Positions 1 to 4,804 of a stretch of DNA of 5,081 nucleotides are shown here, piece by piece. The notes under the pieces were generated by a model, which saw nothing but the letters and a program-made list of their open reading frames with translations, was not told the origin of the DNA and did no database searches. Source of the DNA: an uncultured Flavobacteriales bacterium (GTDB taxonomy: Bacteria > Bacteroidota > Bacteroidia > Flavobacteriales > Crocinitomicaceae); assembly GCA_946479125.1 (NCBI GenBank), contig CAMLET010000280.1:1-5081 (forward strand). Reading direction: 5' to 3'. The position numbers and the translations under genes were made by a program. Every line of letters begins with the position of its first letter. Within the stretch, counting starts at the first letter, position 1.

Positions 1-3
1 TTG

Positions 4-77
4 CTCCCCCTTCAGGACTTGAACCTGAGACCCTCTGATTAACAGTCAGATGCTCTAACCAACTGAGCTAAGGAGGA
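4..77 (-). tRNA. tRNA-Asn (anticodon GUU)
   Basis: Read on the minus strand, this 74-nt stretch folds as a complete cloverleaf. The acceptor stem pairs TCCTCCT with AGGGGGA (one T-G wobble). The D-arm contains AGCTCAGTTGG. The anticodon stem TCTGA/TCAGA encloses the loop CTGTTAA, whose anticodon is GTT at positions 41-43, reading Asn codons AAC and AAU. The T-arm CAGG/CCTG encloses TTCAAGT. The discriminator base is G at position 4. The next bases are CAA, so the 3' CCA does not appear to be encoded and would be added by the CCA-adding enzyme. The gene lies downstream of ssb on the same strand but has its own promoter-like sequence. Confidence 0.97.
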
Positions 78-96
78 ATTTCCTCATTTGAGGTTG

Positions 97-126
97 CAAA
101 TATAAGCAAAGAATACATTAATCAAA
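97..126 (-). promoter_or_regulatory. Bacteroidota-type promoter for tRNA-Asn
   Basis: On the minus strand, TATATTTG at 104-97 matches the -7 consensus TAnnTTTG exactly. A TTTG at 126-123 sits 18 nt upstream, the usual place for the -33 box. Transcription would start around positions 90-93, leaving a short leader of roughly 14 nt before the mature tRNA end at 77. Both boxes are seen directly; promoter activity is inferred. This is the best promoter candidate in the window. Confidence 0.72.
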
Positions 127-189
127 TAATTTTTGGCGAAAAAATTCAGTAAAAATCCGTGTTAACGTACTATTTGCCTGAATTTCAGC

Positions 190-642
190 CTAAAAATCTT
201 CTTCGCTAAGTGTAAAATCTTCGATTCCTGTATCCAATCCGTCTTCATCCATTCCGCTTTCAACGTCATCAACCATATCGAATGGCATATCACCTTCACC
301 TCTTGTTGGACGTAGAATGTTTGTTTTAGAAACGTTCAGACGAATTTCAGATCGGTAAGAACCGTCTTCCTGAACATATGTTTTAGCGAAAGGTGCTCCA
401 ATGACTTCCACCATTGCTCCTTTTTTAAGGAAATCCAAAATCCGCATGTTCGCACCTTCTTTCTTCCAGATGGTGCAGTTAACCCATGTTGTTTTGGTTC
501 TGGCTTCGCCTGTTCTCTTATCTCTCCAATTCTTATTATGTGCAACCGGAAAATTAATTGCTACAACCCCTCTCTCCATGCGCTTTACAGTCGCATCCTT
601 CCCTAAATTTCCAATTAATCTTGTTTCAAAAATTGTTGCCAT
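190..642 (-). CDS. ssb: Single-stranded DNA-binding protein (divergent SSB)
   Basis: A 150-residue OB-fold protein that should bind single-stranded DNA during replication, recombination or repair. Residues 1-110 form the SSB core: the start MATIFETRLIGNLGKDATVK carries the family's LIGNLGKD signature, and TTWVNCTIW (51-59), FLKKGAMVEVIG (71-82) and EDGSYRSEI (92-100) match later strands. The tail from about 111 is short and acidic and ends in EEDF. Most bacterial SSBs end in an acidic tip with Pro-Phe (DDLPF or DIPF); this one lacks the proline, while a DMPF sits internally at 118-121. I chose the ATG at 642. An in-frame TTG 18 nt upstream would add MINKLF, but the family normally begins just before the first beta strand. 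Sequence divergence, and neighbours other than the mutY/gldE genes that often flank the main Bacteroidota ssb, suggest a paralogue (inference). Family assignment is secure. Confidence 0.93.
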   Translation of the reverse strand: MATIFETRLIGNLGKDATVKRMERGVVAINFPVAHNKNWRDKRTGEARTKTTWVNCTIWKKEGANMRILDFLKKGAMVEVIGAPFAKTYVQEDGSYRSEIRLNVSKTNILRPTRGEGDMPFDMVDDVESGMDEDGLDTGIEDFTLSEEDF

Positions 643-680
643 GAATAGCTTGTTTATCAATAGTAGCTTGAGTTTCCAAA

Positions 681-688
681 CAAATATA
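681..688 (-). promoter_or_regulatory. Candidate -7 box for ssb
   Basis: On the minus strand this reads TATATTTG, an exact TAnnTTTG match, ending 38 nt before the chosen ssb ATG. The predicted leader is about 30 nt. No clear TTTG or TTG box is visible 18-20 nt further upstream, so support comes from one box only. It lies in the 63-bp gap between the amidase stop codon and ssb, which suggests ssb is transcribed separately from the amidase gene. Confidence 0.5.
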
Positions 689-705
689 CAATAATAACAG
701 TTTGA

Positions 706-1623
706 TTACTTCTTTATTATAATTGCATCCGGAAAACCTGCATTTCTTACTTCTTTCTGATATTTCTCAGCATCCTCCTTGGTTGTAAAGGATCCTGATG
801 TGTATCTGTATTTGTAACCTGATTGCGCAACTTGTTCTCTAGCAACTGATTTAGTAAGTTTAGTAAACGGACTTTTTTCTGTATCCATCCACTCTTTTGA
901 ACTCATTATCTGCACTGTATAACTGGAAGTTCCGGATGAAGAAGAACTGGCAGATGACGAATTTGTTGAAGATTTTTCAAATTTAATTCCAGGATGTGAT
1001 TCTTTTAAAAACGTACGCATCCCACGAAACAAGGCAGAAGCAATCAAATCCCGACCGTTTTCCGTGTTCAAAAAGTTCGCCTCACTCACATTTGTAAGAA
1101 AACCACATTCCACCAAAACACTGGTCATCTCTGTAAATTTCAATACTTGAAGCGTATGCTCTCTATCGTCTGAATCTTTTACACCACGAGAAGTTCTTCC
1201 CGCCTTCGTTTTGAATTCCGTTTCAAACGTCTTGGCCAGCTTCACACTTTTCTTCGCCGACATAGTGTGCACATGCGTTTCAGTTCCTTTAATGCTCTTA
1301 TTCGAACTCGAATTGCAATGTATACTTATAAAATAATCTACTTTTTGCTTATTGGCCATTTCAACTCTTGAATCTAGGGTTGGATACGTATCATCGGTTC
1401 TCGTGTAAACCACTTTTACGTTGCTCAATTTCGAAGAAAGGTATTCACCAAATTTTTTAGCGATGAGTAAATTGAGGTCTTTTTCCTTTAAATGACTGGC
1501 GTTTGCTGAAAGATGTCCGGGATCTGAACCACCATGACCAGGATCGATCATAATTGTAATTATTTGAGCTGAGCCTAATGTGCTCAACATCAAGAATAAA
1601 CCTAAAAGCAGTCGTTTCAACAT
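706..1623 (-). CDS. Secreted N-acetylmuramoyl-L-alanine amidase (Amidase_3) with C-terminal SPOR domain
   Basis: A 305-residue zinc hydrolase that cuts the bond between N-acetylmuramic acid and L-alanine in peptidoglycan. Residues 1-19 are a Sec signal peptide (KR, then a hydrophobic run, cleavage likely after GSA), so the enzyme acts in the periplasm. The Amidase_3 domain spans about 21-207: H30 in IDPGHGG, E47 in KEKDLNL and H102 in SIHCN are the expected zinc ligands, and E172 in VECGFLTN is the expected catalytic glutamate. The 70 residues between H102 and E172 leave little room for the inhibitory helix of E. coli AmiA/B/C, so control may not rely on an EnvC-type activator (inference). 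A serine-rich linker (218-234) leads to a SPOR domain (about 235-305), a module that binds glycan strands stripped of stem peptides, often at division sites. Family assignment is firm; a role in daughter-cell separation is inferred. Confidence 0.94.
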   Translation of the reverse strand: MLKRLLLGLFLMLSTLGSAQIITIMIDPGHGGSDPGHLSANASHLKEKDLNLLIAKKFGEYLSSKLSNVKVVYTRTDDTYPTLDSRVEMANKQKVDYFISIHCNSSSNKSIKGTETHVHTMSAKKSVKLAKTFETEFKTKAGRTSRGVKDSDDREHTLQVLKFTEMTSVLVECGFLTNVSEANFLNTENGRDLIASALFRGMRTFLKESHPGIKFEKSSTNSSSASSSSSGTSSYTVQIMSSKEWMDTEKSPFTKLTKSVAREQVAQSGYKYRYTSGSFTTKEDAEKYQKEVRNAGFPDAIIIKK

Positions 1624-1627
1624 GCCA

Positions 1628-1635
1628 CAAAATTA
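1628..1635 (-). promoter_or_regulatory. Candidate -7 box directly before the amidase ATG
   Basis: On the minus strand this reads TAATTTTG, a full TAnnTTTG match, followed by only TGGC and then the ATG. If used, transcription would begin at or next to the start codon, giving a leaderless message. No -33 TTTG is obvious at the expected distance, so it rests on this box and on the same spacing recurring at other genes in the window. Confidence 0.4.
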
Positions 1636-1705
1636 TTGCTTGATCTAATACACGAGAATTGACTTAAAAAAGGTTACCAAAAGTGAAATGTTAAATAAAT
1701 TCATA

Positions 1706-1720
1706 CTTCGACAAGCTCAG
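1706..1720. repeat. CTTCGACAAGCTCAG intergenic repeat-like motif
   Basis: The 15-mer CTTCGACAAGCTCAG lies in the AT-rich divergent gap (1624-1777) between the amidase and glycosyltransferase genes. It is noticeably richer in G and C than the surrounding bases. I recognise this word from intergenic repeats in many Bacteroidota genomes, usually inside longer elements; here only the core is recognisable, so it may be a remnant. It occurs once in this window, so the repeat status rests on recall rather than on the sequence shown. Confidence 0.4.
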
Positions 1721-1765
1721 CATAAATAAGTCAAAAGTTAAAAGCATCCTTCCTAAAATATTTCT

Positions 1766-1773
1766 CACTTTTG
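1766..1773 (+). promoter_or_regulatory. Candidate -7 box directly before the glycosyltransferase ATG
   Basis: CACTTTTG matches TAnnTTTG at five of the six specified positions (C instead of the first T). It is followed by TTCC and then the ATG at 1778, the same 4-nt spacing as at the amidase, hemW and the 4066 gene. No -33 box is evident. Confidence 0.3.
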
Positions 1774-1777
1774 TTCC

Positions 1778-2845
1778 ATGCAACAAACGCGGGTAGCTTT
1801 AATAGAAATTGCGCATTCACATGACGAATGTATGTTTGCGCAAATCAATGCGCTGCGTACCGCTAATGTGGAAATCTATCTTGTTTGTCATGAGGAAGTA
1901 AAAAAACGACTTACTGCGTTATACACTTTTAAAGAGATTCTGGTGGTTCAAACCACAAATTCGGCCATTGGAGATTTTATGAAAATGCGGGAAATTGCCA
2001 AATTCCTGAAGCGAAATAAAATTGAGAAAGCGGTTTTCAATACTGCTCAGGGTGGACATATCCGTAACTTGCGCTTTTTAGTTTCCCGAAAAATTGAGTG
2101 CTATGGAATTGTTCATACAATCCGAAAATTCAATGAAAGTGGAACTCAAAAGATCATTCATAAATTTATTAGATCATACGCTGTTCTCAGCGATATCCTG
2201 AAAGATGGGATTCAATCGGAATACAAACACAAAGTAACCACGTTTTATCCTATTGAATTTCCTGATTACGGAACATCGGAGCTAAAAAATGAAGGAGAGA
2301 TCTGGGTAACAATCCCAGGTGGAGTTGAAACACGACGCAAAGACCTGAGTGGAATTGTTTCTATGCTTCAGCAAACTCCAGATCACGTAAAATTCGTTTT
2401 TGCTGGAAAATCAGATTTCTCTAAACCAGAATTACAAGAACTTCTAAACGAAATAAAAGATAATCAACTGGAAAGCCGATTGATCTACTTCGAAGAATAC
2501 ATTTCAAACGAAACATTCTATCAATTGATTCAATCCTCTGATTTTTTAATGCCTTTAATTCATCCAAATACACCAAGTGCAATAGAATATCCTTTCAATC
2601 AGATTTCCGGGAGTTTTAACTTGTCATTTGGTTTCCGTATTCCGTTGTTAATGCACCACGCTTATTCAGATGTGGAAGATCTTCGAAATTCAGCAACATT
2701 TTATACCGTTGACACTTTCGGAAAAGATATGGATTTCGCAATAGAAAATTCAACTAATAAAATAGCTGAGATTGCTTCGAATGAAAAATGGAATTATACA
2801 GTTCAACAGAACATTTATCTGGATTTTATAAACCTAATTAGATAG
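1778..2845 (+). CDS. GT-B type glycosyltransferase-like protein, specificity unknown
   Basis: A 355-residue cytoplasmic protein with no signal peptide or membrane segment. Its layout resembles GT-B glycosyltransferases of the GT4 kind. The N-terminal Rossmann-like half begins VALIEIAHSHDECMFAQINAL, followed by the strands VEIYLVCH (31-38) and KAVFNTA (84-90). The C-terminal half opens with IPGGVETRRKDL (179-190), at the place of the usual donor-domain strand-loop. It continues with KFVFAGKSDF (205-214), then SRLIYFEEYISNETFYQLIQ (233-252), a pattern typical of the stretch after the GT4 nucleotide-sugar loop, then SSDFLMPL (253-260). GSFNLSFGFRIPLL (278-291) parallels the late 'G.P(L/V)' motif. 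A canonical EX7E donor motif is not obvious. It probably adds a sugar to a surface polysaccharide or lipid (inference); no partner glycan genes are visible. Its last 12 bp overlap hemW on the opposite strand. The ATG at 1778 fits the expected first beta strand. Confidence 0.65.
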   Translation: MQQTRVALIEIAHSHDECMFAQINALRTANVEIYLVCHEEVKKRLTALYTFKEILVVQTTNSAIGDFMKMREIAKFLKRNKIEKAVFNTAQGGHIRNLRFLVSRKIECYGIVHTIRKFNESGTQKIIHKFIRSYAVLSDILKDGIQSEYKHKVTTFYPIEFPDYGTSELKNEGEIWVTIPGGVETRRKDLSGIVSMLQQTPDHVKFVFAGKSDFSKPELQELLNEIKDNQLESRLIYFEEYISNETFYQLIQSSDFLMPLIHPNTPSAIEYPFNQISGSFNLSFGFRIPLLMHHAYSDVEDLRNSATFYTVDTFGKDMDFAIENSTNKIAEIASNEKWNYTVQQNIYLDFINLIR

Positions 2846-3964
2846 TTTAAAAAGGTCAGAAGCAATTGCATCTGCTCGTAATTTTCCTGCTTCAGTCAGC
2901 ATTAAATCATCCTCTGAAACAACCAACAACTTTTCATTTTGATATTCTTTCACAAGATTCAACCATTCAGGATCGAGTTCCAAATATGTTTTTAATTCCG
3001 ACAAAGAAACACCCCATTTGGTTCGTAATCCAACCATAATTCGTTCATTGAATCTGTCGTGATTGGTTAAACATTCTTCTTCCTGAGGCAATTCTCCAGC
3101 TTCAATAGCTTTCATATAAGCCTGGTTATTCGCAATATTCCAATAACGTTTCTCTCCATCAAAACCATGCGCCGAAGGTCCGATCCCTAAATATTTCTTA
3201 TTCTGCCAATAAGCAGTATTGTGACGGGAATAGGAATAGTTTCGTGCAAAATTGGAAATTTCATACTGCTCAAAACCAAGGTCTCTCAAGGTTTCAACAA
3301 GAATGACAAATTGTTCTGATTGATTGTCGTTTGTTGCTGGTCTGATTTTTCCCGATTTCACCCATGTAGCAAGAGTCGTTTTTTCTTCAACCGTTAAGCA
3401 ATAAGCAGAGATATGGTTTATCGGAAGTTCGGCAACAAGTTGTATTGTTTCTTCCCAACGCTCATTGGTTAAATCGGGCAGACCGTAAATCAGATCAACA
3501 GTAATATTGTTAAATCCAGCTTCGTGAGCGCGTTTTACAGCATCTATTGATTCGTTGGAATTGTGTGCTCGGTTCATCCAATCCAATTGATCTTCTTCTA
3601 AAGATTGAATTCCAATACTTAAACGGTTGACTCCTATTTTCTTCCAGGAAAGCAAATTTTCAATGGAACAATCGTCAGGATTACACTCCATTGTAAGCTC
3701 AAAATCCGTGGACAAAGTATAGTTTTCGCGAACAGAAAAAATAATTTTAGAAAGCTCCATTTCATTTAAAATGCTAGGAGTTCCTCCACCTAAATAAACA
3801 GTTTCAACTGTTTCATTAATTTGTTCCTTAGCTCGAATCACAACCTCATCACAAATTGCATTCACCATTCGTTCGCGATACACTTCGAAAGTGGTTGAAA
3901 AGTGAAAATCACAGTACGTGCATTTCATTTTACAAAAGGGAATATGAATGTAAATTCCAGCCAT
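2834..3964 (-). CDS. hemW: Radical SAM heme chaperone HemW
   Basis: A 376-residue radical SAM protein of normal HemW length. HemW binds heme and a [4Fe-4S] cluster and is thought to pass heme to respiratory enzymes; older annotations call it oxygen-independent coproporphyrinogen oxidase. The cluster motif CX3CX2C is C11, C15 and C18 in IPFCKMKCTYCDF. The residue two past C18 is F20 rather than the fourth Cys of true HemN (CX3CX2CXC), which supports HemW. Further signatures in order are GGGTPS (59-64), ECNPD (93-97), RLSIGIQS (114-121), DLIYGLP (157-163), HISAYCLT (184-191), YEISNFA (234-240), HNTAYW (248-253) and GIGPSAHGF (260-268), followed by the HemN C-terminal domain. The start is fixed because YIHIPFCK must lie at the N terminus. 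The gene stands alone, with no heme-synthesis neighbour visible. Confidence 0.95.
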   Translation of the reverse strand: MAGIYIHIPFCKMKCTYCDFHFSTTFEVYRERMVNAICDEVVIRAKEQINETVETVYLGGGTPSILNEMELSKIIFSVRENYTLSTDFELTMECNPDDCSIENLLSWKKIGVNRLSIGIQSLEEDQLDWMNRAHNSNESIDAVKRAHEAGFNNITVDLIYGLPDLTNERWEETIQLVAELPINHISAYCLTVEEKTTLATWVKSGKIRPATNDNQSEQFVILVETLRDLGFEQYEISNFARNYSYSRHNTAYWQNKKYLGIGPSAHGFDGEKRYWNIANNQAYMKAIEAGELPQEEECLTNHDRFNERIMVGLRTKWGVSLSELKTYLELDPEWLNLVKEYQNEKLLVVSEDDLMLTEAGKLRADAIASDLFKLSN

Positions 3965-3968
3965 AATG

Positions 3969-3976
3969 CGAAGATA
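3969..3976 (-). promoter_or_regulatory. Candidate -7 box directly before the hemW ATG
   Basis: On the minus strand this reads TATCTTCG, matching five of six specified positions of TAnnTTTG, followed by CATT and the ATG at 3964. The spacing to the start codon is the same 4 nt as at three other genes here. It is weak alone; the shared spacing is what supports it. Confidence 0.3.
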
Positions 3977-4053
3977 GTTTAAGCATTCATTTATCTACCC
4001 AGGAATAGAATGTTAAAAAGAAAAAATTTATGTGCATTAAATAAAAAAGATTG

Positions 4054-4061
4054 TACATTTC
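4054..4061 (+). promoter_or_regulatory. Candidate -7 box directly before the 4066 gene
   Basis: TACATTTC matches five of six specified positions of TAnnTTTG, followed by CTTC and the ATG at 4066. TGTG at 4031-4034, 19 nt upstream, could serve as a degenerate -33 box (TTTG). The arrangement implies a leaderless or near-leaderless transcript. Confidence 0.33.
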
Positions 4062-4065
4062 CTTC

Positions 4066-4416
4066 ATGGGTTACAAAGAACAGCAAGCAGCAATTCAGAA
4101 GGAACTAGATCGGTTTGTAGATCTTCTGGAAGTTCTATTGCCCAGATACAATAAACTGCTTTCTAAAAAGCAACTTGATCCGGATGAACTGAGTGAACTT
4201 GGGGAATTGGAACATTTTCTAATAGGCGTTAGCGGAAGAATAACTGCGATAAAACAATTGCTTGAACAAGATGTTTTTGGTCACAGTCTGCAGCAATATT
4301 ATAAAGAGAAATCAAAAGCCAAGGCTGGTGATTTCCACGCCATTGAAAAATTTGAAAAACTCCGACAAACGTATACCGATGCGTTGGATAATGGTGAGAT
4401 TATTAATTGGAATTAA
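4066..4416 (+). CDS. Small helical protein of unknown function
   Basis: A 116-residue, highly charged cytoplasmic protein that I do not recognise as a named family. It has no signal peptide, membrane segment or cysteines. Residues 2-34 and 38-69 look like two long amphipathic helices (QQAAIQKELDRFVDLLEVLL, then a DPDEL helix cap followed by a Leu/Glu-rich run). A third helix follows at about 72-88 and a fourth at 91-109, ending in GEIINWN. A helical hairpin or coiled-coil is plausible. I take the ATG at 4066; an in-frame TTG 15 nt upstream would place coding sequence over the promoter-like TACATTTC. The gene is divergent from hemW (101-bp gap) and convergent with the membrane-protein gene, whose stop lies 7 bp away. 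Codon use looks like that of its neighbours. It is probably a real gene; its function cannot be inferred. Confidence 0.75.
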   Translation: MGYKEQQAAIQKELDRFVDLLEVLLPRYNKLLSKKQLDPDELSELGELEHFLIGVSGRITAIKQLLEQDVFGHSLQQYYKEKSKAKAGDFHAIEKFEKLRQTYTDALDNGEIINWN

Positions 4417-4417
4417 A

Positions 4418-4433
4418 TTCAATTTACATTGAA
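4418..4433. repeat. Short inverted repeat at a convergent gene junction
   Basis: TTCAAT and ATTGAA form a perfect 6-bp inverted repeat around a TTAC loop, placed over the 7-bp gap between the two convergent stop codons and running into the end of the minus-strand gene. It is AT-rich and lacks a clean T-run, so it is at best a weak two-way terminator and may be chance. Confidence 0.22.
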
Positions 4434-4729
4434 GACACAACCATCAAAACCAACACAAAAGCTCCAATCATACTTAACGAAATAATTGCGCAAGTTCTTC
4501 CCGCATTTACTTTTTTATATGACGACGTTGTATAATTCTGTGGATATTCACGGTATAATTCTCGAGCCATTTTAGCACGATTCAATGTCATAACCGCCAA
4601 TATTATCCCAACGATTCCGGAAAAGAGAATAATAGAAATAATCCCCATTGTCAATATTCTTCCAGCACCATCCAGGTCTTCAACTGGTTTAGAATTGGTT
4701 GTTCCCTGATCAAGTAATTCACCATTCAT
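4424..4729 (-). CDS. Small two-helix membrane protein, 'CCC motif' / DUF4190-like
   Basis: A 101-residue inner-membrane protein with a hydrophilic N-terminal stretch (1-24) and two predicted transmembrane helices, about 26-48 and 78-98, joined by a basic, tyrosine-rich loop. TMGIISIILFSGIVGIILAV, the loop RELYREYPQNYTTSSYKKVN and the entry to helix two, NAGRTCAIISL (76-86), resemble the small Bacteroidota proteins annotated 'CCC motif membrane protein' (GI.S.. followed by CCCYG, then YxxNPxxY and LNAGRICAIIG). The Cys cluster that names that family is missing and replaced by LFSGIV. Function is unknown in the family. I chose the ATG at 4729; an in-frame TTG three codons upstream (4738) is less likely. 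No promoter-like box was found. The gene lies downstream of the dehydrogenase, separated from it by a 28-bp palindrome. Confidence 0.78.
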   Translation of the reverse strand: MNGELLDQGTTNSKPVEDLDGAGRILTMGIISIILFSGIVGIILAVMTLNRAKMARELYREYPQNYTTSSYKKVNAGRTCAIISLSMIGAFVLVLMVVSSM

Positions 4730-4751
4730 AAAAATCAATATTTGAAAACAA

Positions 4752-4779
4752 GTAGGGGTGAGTCGCGACTCACCCCTAC
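4752..4779. repeat. Perfect 28-bp palindrome, REP-like and possible terminator
   Basis: The half-site GTAGGGGTGAGTCG is followed at once by its exact reverse complement, with no spacer and no mismatch; the axis lies between 4765 and 4766. It is G+C-rich in an AT-rich gap. As RNA or single-stranded DNA it would form a long hairpin. On the minus strand it follows the dehydrogenase stop by 25 bp and is followed by TTGTTTTC, a poor U-tract, so it could end that transcript before the membrane-protein gene. Palindromes starting with GTAGGG and ending with CCCTAC are familiar to me as dispersed intergenic repeats in Bacteroidota, so a repeat family is the leading reading. Only one copy is present in this window. 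Confidence 0.8.
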
Positions 4780-4804
4780 AGTATTTATATTTTGAAATTG
4801 CGTT

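Noticed and set aside
127..148. AT-only hairpin (AATTTTT / AAAAATT around TCGCC) between ssb and tRNA-Asn as a terminator
   Set aside because: A seven-pair stem of A-T pairs only, without a following T-run, is too weak and is likely by chance in AT-rich DNA.
178..188. CTGAA-T-TTCAG palindrome at the end of ssb as a terminator
   Set aside because: The arms are only 5 bp, the one-base centre cannot form a proper loop, and no T-tract follows.
336..545. Minus-strand open frame of 69 codons inside ssb
   Set aside because: It is another frame of the ssb coding region with no homology-like features.
643..660. Six-residue N-terminal extension of SSB from a TTG codon (MINKLF)
   Set aside because: The ATG at 642 matches the family's usual start just before the first beta strand. 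The equivalent TTG extensions at 4051 and 4738 were rejected for similar reasons.
401..694. Plus-strand open frame of 97 codons antisense to ssb
   Set aside because: It lies almost wholly opposite the well-supported ssb gene, its product has no recognisable features, and it is what an antisense shadow frame looks like.
4737..4797. Near-identical words AATATTTGAAA and ATATTTTGAAA on either side of the 28-bp palindrome as a target-site duplication
   Set aside because: They differ in length, sit at unequal distances from the palindrome and are low-complexity AT-rich words, so chance is the simpler explanation.
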